Shown: piece by piece, positions 54,127 through 62,211 of the stretch | Position numbering within the stretch: the stretch's first letter is position 1 | How the letters are laid out: each line of letters opens with the position of its first letter | Source of the DNA: Corynebacterium mucifaciens | GTDB lineage: Bacteria; Actinomycetota; Actinomycetes; Mycobacteriales; Mycobacteriaceae | Assembly: GCF_012396315.1 (NCBI RefSeq) | Contig: NZ_JAAXPF010000006.1 | Coordinates: forward strand, 62,001-126,000 | Direction: 5' to 3' | Length of the DNA: 64,000 nt | Notes under the pieces: model-generated | The model's database searches: none | What the model was told of the DNA's origin: nothing | What the model saw: the letters and a program-made list of their open reading frames with translations, nothing else | Program-made: the position numbers and the translations under genes

Positions 54127-55056
54127 ATGACTGAAGTACTTGTAGTCCCGGACCGCTCCCCCGACGGTTCGGTAGAGCCCAGCGTCGAAGAGCTGATTGG
54201 TGCGGCCTCCGCGATCGGCACCCCCGTGGTGCTCGCACCCGAGCGCGCGCACGCCGACGAGCTCGGGCGCCTCGGCGCGAAGACGGTGCTGGTCTCCGAC
54301 GCCCCGCTCGTGGACGCCATCGACGCGGCTTTCGACGAACTCTACCCCGCCGCGGTGCTGTTCGCGCACACCGTCCGTGGTCGGGAGGCCGCAGGGCGCT
54401 TCGCGGCGCGCAAAGGCAAGGCGGTGCTTACCGACGCCGTGTCCGTCCGCCGCGACGACCAGGGCATTGTCACCGACCACCAAAACTACGGCGGCGTGTA
54501 CTCCGCCGTCGCTGCCGCCACCCACTCCGCGCCGGTGATCACCCTGCGCCCAGGTGCTGTGGAGACGCGCGCCGAGGCCGCGTCGCCCGAGGTGCGGGAG
54601 CTCGAGGTGGAGCCGTCAGGGCGTCGAGAGGCAGACGTGCTCTCCGTGACCCCCGTGGAGCGGACCTCCAACCGCCCAGAGCTGCTGACCGCCGACAAGG
54701 TTGTCGCGGGCGGTGTCTCCCTGGGCGACGAGGACACGTTCGAAGAGCTCGTCGGCGGCCTCGCTGATGCGCTCGGCGCCGCCGTGGGCGCAACCCGCTC
54801 CGCCGTCGACGAGGGCCAAGTCCCGTACGAGGCCCAGATCGGCCAAACCGGCGTCATGGTCAGCCCGAAGCTCTACGTCGGCGTGGGCATCTCCGGCGCC
54901 GTGCAGCACCTGGTGGGCATGCAGACCGCAGACACGATCGTGGCCATCAACAGCGACGAAGACGCGCCCATCTTCGACATCGCCGACTTCGGCATCGTCG
55001 GCGACCTGTTCGACCTGGTGCCGGACATCATCTCCGAGATCGAGGCGCGCAAGTAA
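54127..55056 (+). CDS. etfA: electron transfer flavoprotein subunit alpha
   Basis: The 309-residue alpha subunit binds FAD of the ETF dimer. The C-terminal FAD domain is clear: GVGISGAVQHLVGMQTADTIVAINSDEDAPIFDIADFGIVGD (about residues 256-297), preceded by the ADKVVAGGVSLGDEDTFE segment. Length is normal. The ribosome site AAGGAG lies at the end of etfB. Its TAA overlaps the ATG of the cytochrome-b-like gene by one base, so the membrane protein is translated in tandem with ETF. Confidence 0.94.
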   Translation: MTEVLVVPDRSPDGSVEPSVEELIGAASAIGTPVVLAPERAHADELGRLGAKTVLVSDAPLVDAIDAAFDELYPAAVLFAHTVRGREAAGRFAARKGKAVLTDAVSVRRDDQGIVTDHQNYGGVYSAVAAATHSAPVITLRPGAVETRAEAASPEVRELEVEPSGRREADVLSVTPVERTSNRPELLTADKVVAGGVSLGDEDTFEELVGGLADALGAAVGATRSAVDEGQVPYEAQIGQTGVMVSPKLYVGVGISGAVQHLVGMQTADTIVAINSDEDAPIFDIADFGIVGDLFDLVPDIISEIEARK

Positions 55057-56408
55057 TGCAGGTTGAACTCCGCCGAGGCCTCCCCCGCGTCGCAGGCGGG
55101 CAGCCGTGGCCGCCCGCAGGCACCGTGGAGATCGAGGACGCGCCAGCGGCTGCTGCGGCGCCTACAGCGCCCCCAGCGACCGAGACCGTTGCAACGCCCC
55201 TGCGCCGGGGCCTGCCCCGCGTGCCGGGCGGTGAGCCGTGGCCGCCGGCCGGCACCGTGCATGTCGCGGCGCCCGCTGCCGCCCCCGCCGACACCCCGGA
55301 AGCGACGGCGCCGGTTGAGAACGATGTGGACACGGTCGAGGTTCCGCTGCGCCAAGGTCTGCCCCGCGTCGTAGGCGGGCAGCCGTGGCCGCCGGCCGGC
55401 ACCGTGCGCGTGGTGGCGCCGCCCGCCGCAGAGCGCGCACCCGAGGCTGCACCCGAGGCGGCCGTCAGCGAACCCGCCCCCGCACCCGAGCCGTCGCCGG
55501 TACCCGCGCCCGCGCAGGTGGCTGCGGAGGAGGAACCGGAGGGCGTCGGCAAGCGGTGGCTCCCGTGGGCGCTTGGAGCGCTGCTGCTGCTCGCCGCGGC
55601 GGTCATCGGGTCGCGTTGGTACGTGGGCACGGCTTCGGGCGCGGAGTTTATCGCCCGCTACGACGGGCTCCAGCCGCTGCCGGACAACGCCCCCGTCGGC
55701 CTCCCGGCGTGGCTGAACTGGGCCCACTTCTTCAACATGTTCCTCATGGCGCTGATTGTGAAAACGGGCCTGGACGTGCGGCGCGAAAAGCGTCCCGCCG
55801 CGTACTGGCAGCCGAAAAAGGGCGGCAAGAAGATCTCGGTGACGCTGTGGCTGCACCAGGTGCTCGACATCGCATGGGTCGCGCTCGGTGCCGTGTTCTT
55901 CGTCCTGCTCTTCACCACGGGCCAGTGGATGCGCATCGTGCCCACCAGCTGGGAGGTCTTCCCCAACGCGGTCTCGGCGGGGCTGCAGTACCTCTCGCTG
56001 GACTGGCCGGATGAGAACGGCTGGGTGTACTACAACGCCCTGCAGGAGCTGTCCTACTTTGTCACCGTGTTCGTGGCGGCGCCGCTGGCCATCGCGTCCG
56101 GTGTCCGCATGAGCGGGATGTGGCCGTCGTCCTGGAAGGCCGTCCCGGTGTCGTGGGCGCGCGCGGTGCACTTCCCCACCATGATCTACTTCGTGGCGTT
56201 CGTGGCCATCCACGTGTTCCTGGTGCTCGCCACCGGTGCGCGCGGCAACCTCAACGCGATGTTCGCGGCGCGCGAGGACGCCACGAGCTGGCTCGGCGTG
56301 GTGCTGTTCCTCATCGCGCTGGCCGTGACCGCCCTGGGGTGGTGGGCTGCCCGCGCCTCCGTGGTCGCGCCGCTGGCCAACGCGACGGGCAAGGTGTCCA
56401 AGCGCTAG
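55056..56408 (+). CDS. cytochrome b/b6-domain membrane protein with three N-terminal repeats, linked to ETF
   Basis: The 450-residue protein opens with a cytoplasmic, Ala/Pro-rich region holding three copies of a 21-residue repeat with core GLPRVxGGxPWPPAGTV (residues 4-24, 48-68, 97-117). One helix follows (169-185), then a cytochrome b561/FdnI-like bundle of four helices. Four histidines lie in or near membrane helices: H224 (NWAHFFNMF), H267 (LWLHQVLDIAW) and the pair H372/H386 (VHFPTMIYFVAFVAIH, 13 residues between), a spacing typical of bis-histidine haem b. It overlaps etfA by one base, so it may move electrons between ETF and quinone. No proof of that role exists in the sequence. Confidence 0.82.
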   Translation: MQVELRRGLPRVAGGQPWPPAGTVEIEDAPAAAAAPTAPPATETVATPLRRGLPRVPGGEPWPPAGTVHVAAPAAAPADTPEATAPVENDVDTVEVPLRQGLPRVVGGQPWPPAGTVRVVAPPAAERAPEAAPEAAVSEPAPAPEPSPVPAPAQVAAEEEPEGVGKRWLPWALGALLLLAAAVIGSRWYVGTASGAEFIARYDGLQPLPDNAPVGLPAWLNWAHFFNMFLMALIVKTGLDVRREKRPAAYWQPKKGGKKISVTLWLHQVLDIAWVALGAVFFVLLFTTGQWMRIVPTSWEVFPNAVSAGLQYLSLDWPDENGWVYYNALQELSYFVTVFVAAPLAIASGVRMSGMWPSSWKAVPVSWARAVHFPTMIYFVAFVAIHVFLVLATGARGNLNAMFAAREDATSWLGVVLFLIALAVTALGWWAARASVVAPLANATGKVSKR

Positions 56409-56410
56409 TT

Positions 56411-56456
56411 GGGGACAACTCCGCTGCGGTGTCAACAACCCGCGGCGGTTATCCAC
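56411..56456. repeat. second TGTGGATAAC-type palindrome (before HNH paralogue 2)
   Basis: GGGGACAAC (56411-56419) and GTTATCCAC (56448-56456) are imperfect inverted arms (two mismatches to GTGGATAAC); inside, CCGCTGCGG (56421-56429) pairs with CCGCGGCGG (56440-56448). TTATCCACA again forms a DnaA-box-like core. The layout equals that of 25395-25442. Confidence 0.65.
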
Positions 56457-56496
56457 AGCTTTCAAGCAAACGCTTTCCGACGCCGCTTCGCCCGCC

Positions 56497-56502
56497 TAGC
56501 GT
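56497..56502 (+). promoter_or_regulatory. putative -10 (TAGCGT) of the second HNH gene
   Basis: TAGCGT ends 7 bases before ATG 56510; the surrounding CGCCTAG..TGC matches the promoter of the first HNH paralogue. Confidence 0.5.
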
Positions 56503-56509
56503 GCAGACC

Positions 56510-57547
56510 ATGCACTTCACCGAGTTCGCAACCGCCGACGTCGCAGTGCTCGCCGACTTCTCCCGCAGCACCGCAATGGCCGCGGGCCTGTCCACCACCC
56601 GGGTGCGCGATCTCGCGCGGGTGCACGCCGCGTTCTACGGGCCGACGCAATACACCCGCAAACAACACGACGCGCTCACAGCAGCAGCCGGCATGCCGCT
56701 CGACCAGCTCATCTTGATCGAGAAGAAACTCACCGCCGTTGACACCGCCGCAGAACGCTGGCGCATCCGGTGTGACCTGGTACGCCACCGCGGCTCCTAC
56801 CGGACACTGACCAAACGCGCAGACCGGCTCATCGACCTACCCGCAAAACCGCCGACACCCGCATGCCGGTTCACCCGGTCCAAGGCAGGCATGCGCACCA
56901 TGACATGGACGTACAACGAGCGCGACCTCGCCGACCTCGAGCACACCCTGCGCGGCACGATCAACCCGAATCAGCCGGCCGCAGCACAAATGGCCGACGC
57001 CCTGTTCGACCTGCTGCGCAAGGGCGACAGCCTGCCGCGCGCTAAGCTGCGCCCCATCGTGCTCGTGCCCGTAGAAGACCACGTCCGCATCCACGCCGAC
57101 CACGGCGACGAGGTCACCCTGACACTGACCGACGGCACCACCATCACCGGTGCGCAATACCTGGAGCAGGAATTCGGCGATGTGCTAGAAGTCGCCGCGT
57201 TCCACCCCCAAGACGGCCCAGTCAACCTGTACCGCGCACAGCGCTTGGCCAACACGAAACAGAAGACCATGTCGAAGCTGATGTGCCCTGCGTGTGCGTT
57301 TCCCGACTGCAAACACTGCGCCGAGACCACCCAAACCCACCACATCCACGCGTGGCGACACGGCGGGATGACCAACATGGACAACCTCGCCGAGTTGTGC
57401 CCGTTTCATAACGGGGTCAACGACGACAACCGGGAGGGCAGGTTCGGCCACATCGACAACCCCGGCGGGCGCATCCGGTGGGTTGCCCCCAACGGCGTGG
57501 CGGTGCCCATGGACACGCCCGGGGCGATGGAACTGCTCTTCCACTAA
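56510..57547 (+). CDS. HNH endonuclease, 13E12/DUF222-like paralogue 2
   Basis: The 345-residue paralogue of the 31458-32534 gene shares its whole layout: LDQLILIEKKLTAVDTAAERW, LTDGTTITGAQYLEQEFGDVLEVAAFHPQDGPVNLYRAQRLANTKQ, and a C-terminal HNH domain CPACAFPDCKHCAETTQTHHIHAWRHGGMTN ... LCPFHNGVNDDN. The zinc cysteines and the HH...N catalytic pattern are present. It has its own leaderless promoter and a palindrome upstream, as paralogue 1. These multicopy genes have no established function; a selfish or homing-type element is one idea. Confidence 0.85.
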   Translation: MHFTEFATADVAVLADFSRSTAMAAGLSTTRVRDLARVHAAFYGPTQYTRKQHDALTAAAGMPLDQLILIEKKLTAVDTAAERWRIRCDLVRHRGSYRTLTKRADRLIDLPAKPPTPACRFTRSKAGMRTMTWTYNERDLADLEHTLRGTINPNQPAAAQMADALFDLLRKGDSLPRAKLRPIVLVPVEDHVRIHADHGDEVTLTLTDGTTITGAQYLEQEFGDVLEVAAFHPQDGPVNLYRAQRLANTKQKTMSKLMCPACAFPDCKHCAETTQTHHIHAWRHGGMTNMDNLAELCPFHNGVNDDNREGRFGHIDNPGGRIRWVAPNGVAVPMDTPGAMELLFH

Positions 57548-57562
57548 CCCCCGCAGTGTGTC

Positions 57563-58561
57563 CTAGAACGGGAACGCCCGAAACGCGCGCTCGATGCCGG
57601 GCAGCGCGTACTTTGGCACGCCCGCGACGTCGGCCACCGCGAGTCTCCCACCGGCACCGGACCACGACGCACGCACCACCCCGTCTACCACGACCGCTTT
57701 GCGGAAAACACCCATGTTCCCGGGCACGAGGTGCTTATGCATCGCCTCCGTCATGGCGAACAGGCGGTCCTTGTACCCCAGGATGTATTCGTCGAAGGCA
57801 GGCAGCAACAGTGGCGTGCGGAAAGCGGAGGCGGGGGTTACCGGGAGGTCGTCGAGAGGCAGATACAGCCCGTCTACCTCGGGCAGCCGCGACAGTGCGG
57901 CGCGGACCTCGCGCACGGGCAGCTTGGACCACCACCGCACGTCCGCTTCCGTTACGGGCCCGCGGGTGGTGACGTAGCGGCGCACCACCTCGTCGACAGC
58001 CGCCTGGCGCTCGCCGTTGAACGCCTCCTCCAGACCGGGCGCGTCGGGTGCGGGCGCGAGCACCTGCCGCGACCCCACGTAGGCGAGCACGCCGGAGGTG
58101 AGCAGGTACTTACGCGACCGGTACACCGCGGCGTTCGTGGGATCAGGCACGACGCTGGCGACGATGCGCCGGTAGGCCTCGCTGTCGGCCCGGCCTTCGT
58201 CCACCACCTTCTCCCCGATCGCATCGAGCTGGGCGCGCGTGATCCCCGCCTGCGCCGCGCGGGCAGCGAGCTGCTCCGGGCCGGGCTTGGCTAACAGCTC
58301 GGTCATCCAGCGCATCTCATTGGCGAGGCCCAAGAACACGGTGCCGCGCATGGGGTACGAGCGCACCAGCTCCCCAGCGTCCAGGCTGGCGCGCACCGCG
58401 GCAATGTCCCCGCCGGTGCGCAACGCCACCGACGAGAACACGGTTCGCTCTTGGCCCTGCATAAGCCCGAACGCGCCGACCGCTTCGGCTGGCGTTGACC
58501 AACGCTGTCCGACCAGCCCCTGCGCATGCAGCCGCGCGCGGGCTAAGGGGCGCGAGACCAC
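57563..58561 (-). CDS. winged-helix protein, AlkZ/AlkX-like (HTH_42)
   Basis: The 332-residue protein belongs to the HTH_42 winged-helix family, which includes the DNA glycosylases AlkZ, AlkX and YcaQ. The N-terminus is LARARLHAQGLVGQRWSTPAEAVGAFGLMQGQERTVFSS; Q35-G-Q37 falls where AlkZ has its catalytic Q-x-Q motif. The middle contains a winged-helix segment (TTRGPVTEADVRWWSKLPVREVRAAL, about 190-215), and near the C-terminus LLLPAFDEYILGYKDR and MGVFRKAVVVDGVVRASW are family hallmarks. It may excise bulky or cross-linking base adducts; this is inference. It is the last gene of the glycosyltransferase operon; its GTG overlaps the previous stop (TAGTG). Confidence 0.83.
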   Translation of the reverse strand: MVSRPLARARLHAQGLVGQRWSTPAEAVGAFGLMQGQERTVFSSVALRTGGDIAAVRASLDAGELVRSYPMRGTVFLGLANEMRWMTELLAKPGPEQLAARAAQAGITRAQLDAIGEKVVDEGRADSEAYRRIVASVVPDPTNAAVYRSRKYLLTSGVLAYVGSRQVLAPAPDAPGLEEAFNGERQAAVDEVVRRYVTTRGPVTEADVRWWSKLPVREVRAALSRLPEVDGLYLPLDDLPVTPASAFRTPLLLPAFDEYILGYKDRLFAMTEAMHKHLVPGNMGVFRKAVVVDGVVRASWSGAGGRLAVADVAGVPKYALPGIERAFRAFPF

Positions 58562-59355
58562 TACAGCGGGCGGCCCATGTCGGTGCGCGAAATCTCCACG
58601 GCCTTGCGGATCACCTCCGCCAGCGCGCCTTCGACGCGTACCCGCGAATCGTCGGCCTCGAGGAGGTCCTTGCGCACCTCGAACATCACAGCCAGCACGG
58701 AGGTGTTCTTGTCGTAATCCACCGGCACGTACGCCCCGGCAAACGGGGTGTTGCGTTCCACGGAAAAGCCGGCGGCGGTAAACGCGCGGTCCGCTTCGTC
58801 GGCAAGCACGGCGGGCGTGTGCACGGAGTGGGTGCCGATGCAGACGTCCGGCAGCAGCTTGCCCGGGTGTATGCGGTACTCCTCCGGCTGGTTGTTGTAG
58901 GAGTGCACGTCCACGATCACCGCGCAGCCGCAGTCCTGGATACGCCCGCGCACGAGCTTGGACACCGCGTCGGCGTACGGGAAGTAGTACTGCGCCTTTA
59001 GGTCCGCGACGTCCATGTCCAACGGACGCAGCGGGTTGCCGTCGCCGAGTTTGAGAAAGATCGCGCCACGGCCGGTGGCTTCCATGGATTCGCGCTCGTT
59101 GGAAAACCGCCCAGGGTCCGCCACGAGGCGCGAGAGGTTATTCACAATCATCCACGGCGCGCACCCGGACTGCTCAGCGGCGGCCGCGGCGAGCGTGTCG
59201 GTGTAGTCGTCGGTGACGCGGTCGAGCTCCTGCGCGATCTGCTCGTCGGTAGCGATGAAATCGGCCGCCACCTCCGCCGGGATCTCACGCGAGGCGTGCG
59301 GCACGTGGACGATGACGGGGCAGTCGTTACTCCCCTCGTGGACGGTGAAGTTCAT
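58561..59355 (-). CDS. N-formylglutamate amidohydrolase-like protein
   Basis: The 264-residue protein belongs to the N-formylglutamate amidohydrolase (HutG/FGase) fold family: IVHVPHASREIPAEV (residues ~12-26), the LVADPGRFSNERESMEATGRG segment, and VDVHSYNNQPEEY near residue 150. The His/Asp pairs that would bind a metal are present. No histidine-degradation gene is nearby, so the substrate is probably different (an amide-linked sugar or peptide, perhaps). ATG 59355 overlaps the end of the upstream glycosyltransferase gene by 29 bases. Confidence 0.82.
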   Translation of the reverse strand: MNFTVHEGSNDCPVIVHVPHASREIPAEVAADFIATDEQIAQELDRVTDDYTDTLAAAAAEQSGCAPWMIVNNLSRLVADPGRFSNERESMEATGRGAIFLKLGDGNPLRPLDMDVADLKAQYYFPYADAVSKLVRGRIQDCGCAVIVDVHSYNNQPEEYRIHPGKLLPDVCIGTHSVHTPAVLADEADRAFTAAGFSVERNTPFAGAYVPVDYDKNTSVLAVMFEVRKDLLEADDSRVRVEGALAEVIRKAVEISRTDMGRPL

Positions 59356-61099
59356 AGTCCCGCAGGATATAGCGCTCGGGGGCATCTTGCTTGACGACGC
59401 CACCTTCGGCCTCAAACGCCTCGAGCCAGCCCTCCATCGGGAACTGCCCCCACTTGGCGTGGAACCGGTTAGCGTTGGCGACGATGTCTTCGATGTGTTC
59501 CCACGGTGGCGACGACACCGGGTGCCACTGGTGGTAGGCGTGGGCGCCGCCGACCCACACCAGCGGGACGCGGTGGCGTTCCAGCTCGCGGGCGAAGTCG
59601 GTGTCCTCCCCGCCGTAGCCCTCGTAGCTGGGGTCGAAGCCGCCGAACTCGCGCTCGATGCGCCGCCAGGTCTCGGCAGTCAGCGCGAACGAGAGGGACC
59701 AGAACAGGGCGTAGTTCTCGGCGTCGACGAGCTCACCCGGGGCCGGGTTGGGCCGCGCCGGGTGCGGGTCGGGGTCAGTGACGCGCATTTCGCCTTCCGC
59801 CAGGTACGTCACCGGCCCGGCGACGACCGCGTCGGGGCGCTGTTTGAGCGCCGAGACGTAGCGCGGCACCAGCGCGTCGGAGGCGAGGCAATCAGCGTCC
59901 AGGAACACCAGCACTTCCGCTCCACGCTCGATTGCGGTGCGGGCGCCGAGGTTGCGCGCGGCCGCCAAGTTCGCCGGCCCCGCCACCACGTGGCTCTTCG
60001 GCACGGCCTTGGTCAGCACGTCGGCGTCCGCGAGCGCCACGGTGACGTGATCCACGCCCATCGGCATGAGGTTGACCTGGTGGGTGAGATGGTCCCTGCG
60101 GTTCGCGTCGGCGAGGGAGACCACGCAGATCGCGGGCTGGCCTGGGTGCTCCGCCACGCCCGCGATGACCTCGGCGGCCCGGCGCGCCGCGCCCTCGGTC
60201 TGCCACCGGGCCCAGTCTGTGTCGCGGCGGCGCAGCAGCTCCGGCCACTCTTCTGGTGTGGGGAAGGCGTTTCGCACCGTCGCGAGACCGTCGAGCACCT
60301 TCGCCCCGAGCTTCTGCTCAGCGAACGGCCGCGGCTGCGGCAGGATCACCGCCGGGGTGTTCGTGGCGGCCAAGTCCGCCACCGAGTTTTGCCCACCCGC
60401 CGTCACCGCGATGCCGGCGGACTGCAAAAGCTCCGTCGGGTCGTCGACGTGGTTGTCGCCGCCGAGGAAGGTGAACCGGTACTCGGGGCAGGCGGCCTCA
60501 ACCGCAGCCCAGTCTTCCGGCGACCAGGTCGATCCGCCCAGCCCGGCCATCACCACAACGTGGTTCGGGTCGCGCTGCACCCCCTCGCGCGGTGTCAGCC
60601 GCGAGATCCCGCCCACCGCGTGCAACCGGTCGGCGTGCGCGCGCAGGTGCTCGGGCACCGGCACCCAGTCCGGCCACGCGGCCACGATCGCGTCGGCCTG
60701 CGCGTACGCGAGCTGGTGCGGGGCGTCCCCGCGCGCGCCCGGCATGGCGTGCACCACCACCGGGATGCCCATCAGCCGCACGAAGGCCGCGACCTCGTTG
60801 GACACGTCTACGTAGAACGCCTCCGGCTGGTTGTCCGCCACCCACTTGGCAATTTGCGCGAACCGCGACGCGATCTGCGGCGACCCGTAGGGCGCGTAGT
60901 GCAGCGTGCCGCCGGCGGTCATGGCGCGGCCGCTGCGCAGTTCGCGGGAGGCGTCGCTGGCGTCGTCGACAAGCGGCACGTCCCCGCCGGCGGTGGAGAG
61001 AATCTCGCACTCGTAGCCCATCGCGCGCAGCTCGCGCTGGATCGCGCGGCAGCGGTGCATGTGGCCCGAGCCGTGGTGGTGGGCATACATCCCGATCAT
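59327..61099 (-). CDS. two-domain glycosyltransferase: GT-B plus GT-A fusion
   Basis: The 590-residue protein carries two glycosyltransferase folds. Residues 1-~310 are GT-B like: MIGMYAHHHGSGHMHRCRAI at the start, GLGGSTWSPEDWAAVEAACP and GITAGGQNSVADLAATNTPAVILPQPRPFAEQ, as in MurG/UGT-type enzymes. Residues ~325-590 are GT-A: ARNLGARTAIERGAEVLVFLDADCLASD with a DXD-type DAD (about 401-403), then FGGFDPSYEGYGGEDTDFARELER, resembling the galactosyltransferase GT7-C family. Both active-site motifs look intact, so it may add two sugars in sequence. It overlaps both neighbours. Acceptor and donor are unknown. Confidence 0.83.
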   Translation of the reverse strand: MIGMYAHHHGSGHMHRCRAIQRELRAMGYECEILSTAGGDVPLVDDASDASRELRSGRAMTAGGTLHYAPYGSPQIASRFAQIAKWVADNQPEAFYVDVSNEVAAFVRLMGIPVVVHAMPGARGDAPHQLAYAQADAIVAAWPDWVPVPEHLRAHADRLHAVGGISRLTPREGVQRDPNHVVVMAGLGGSTWSPEDWAAVEAACPEYRFTFLGGDNHVDDPTELLQSAGIAVTAGGQNSVADLAATNTPAVILPQPRPFAEQKLGAKVLDGLATVRNAFPTPEEWPELLRRRDTDWARWQTEGAARRAAEVIAGVAEHPGQPAICVVSLADANRRDHLTHQVNLMPMGVDHVTVALADADVLTKAVPKSHVVAGPANLAAARNLGARTAIERGAEVLVFLDADCLASDALVPRYVSALKQRPDAVVAGPVTYLAEGEMRVTDPDPHPARPNPAPGELVDAENYALFWSLSFALTAETWRRIEREFGGFDPSYEGYGGEDTDFARELERHRVPLVWVGGAHAYHQWHPVSSPPWEHIEDIVANANRFHAKWGQFPMEGWLEAFEAEGGVVKQDAPERYILRDYELHRPRGE

Positions 61100-62211
61100 T
61101 GTCCTACCTTTGAAAACGCCGCCACCTGGCGGAAGATGTGCGTGTAGCGCTTGGCCGTCTGGGTCAGCGAGTGGTTGTGCACCACCCACTGCCGCACAGC
61201 TCGCCGGTCCAGCTCAAGCGCGCTTTGTATCTGCGCCGCCAGCCCCGCCACGTCGTCGGCGGGGGCCAGGCATGCCGGCGAGTCTCGCAGCAGCTCGCCC
61301 ATGCCCCCGCGGCGGAAACCGGCAACCGGGGTGCCGCACGCCATCGCCTCGAAGGCGACGAGCCCGAACGGCTCCTCCCAACGCGGCGTGACCACTGCCA
61401 CCGCGCACCCGGCAACGAGGCCGCGCAGCTCTGCGTGGGACAGCTCACCGATCCACTCCACCCCGTCACCCAGGCGCGGCTCGATCTCCTCGCGGAAGTA
61501 CCGGTGATCGCCGTTGCGCCCAGCCAGCACGAGCGGGATGCCGGCGGCCCGGCAGGCGTCGATGGCCAAGTGCGCGCCCTTTTCCGGCACGAGCCGGCCG
61601 AACCACACGGCCGTCTCCCCGCCCGGGCCTGGCTGCCACAGGTTCACGTTCACGCCGTTGGGGATGATCACCGGCTCGGACGGCAAACGCCAATCCCGCG
61701 CCGTGGTGCGGCTGACGGCGGCGAAGCGCCCGGCGCGCAGCCCGGCGGCGGTGATCGCGTCCTGGATCTCCTCCACCATCGGCGTGTGCAGCGTAGTCAG
61801 CATCGGCAGCGGCTCCGGCGAGGCCTGCGAGGGGAAGATATAGGGGTTGAGGCTGTTGTTGTGCACCACGTCGTAGCCGCGGGCGACCAGAAGCTGGCGC
61901 AGCTGCAGAAATGCCGCGTTTTCGCGCTCGCGCCCGCCTTCCGGGTAGGTGGTGTCGGTGGCGTGCTCCGCGTGCGCTCCCCAGTCGACGCCGGGCAGCT
62001 CGTAGTTCTTGACGTTGCCGTCGGAGCCCTCGGCGGCGAAGAAGTCCACGTCGTGGCCCAGCTCGCGAAGCGCCGACACCATGGTGTGGCAAAACGCCTC
62101 GAGCCCGCCGGCGTACGGCTCGCGCACTGGGTAGCGCGCAGGGCCAATGAGCGCAATGCGCAGTTTCTGCGTGCGCCGGGCCCTTGCGGCCGGTTGCGCT
62201 GCGACCGTCAC
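61096..62211 (-). CDS. glycosyltransferase family 4
   Basis: The 371-residue GT-B enzyme is a GT4-type transferase. The N-terminal acceptor domain starts KLRIALIGPARYPVREPYAGGLEAFCHTMV, and the donor domain has EPFGLVAFEAMACGTPVAGFRRGG with the EX7E motif (EPFGLVAFE) around residue 287. VWFGRLVPEKGAHLAIDA near residue 205 is the usual strand-turn before the donor site. It is expected on the cytoplasmic side of the membrane. It overlaps the next gene (ATGA, 61096-61099) and the previous one (62208-62211). Confidence 0.9.
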   Translation of the reverse strand: MTVAAQPAARARRTQKLRIALIGPARYPVREPYAGGLEAFCHTMVSALRELGHDVDFFAAEGSDGNVKNYELPGVDWGAHAEHATDTTYPEGGRERENAAFLQLRQLLVARGYDVVHNNSLNPYIFPSQASPEPLPMLTTLHTPMVEEIQDAITAAGLRAGRFAAVSRTTARDWRLPSEPVIIPNGVNVNLWQPGPGGETAVWFGRLVPEKGAHLAIDACRAAGIPLVLAGRNGDHRYFREEIEPRLGDGVEWIGELSHAELRGLVAGCAVAVVTPRWEEPFGLVAFEAMACGTPVAGFRRGGMGELLRDSPACLAPADDVAGLAAQIQSALELDRRAVRQWVVHNHSLTQTAKRYTHIFRQVAAFSKVGQ

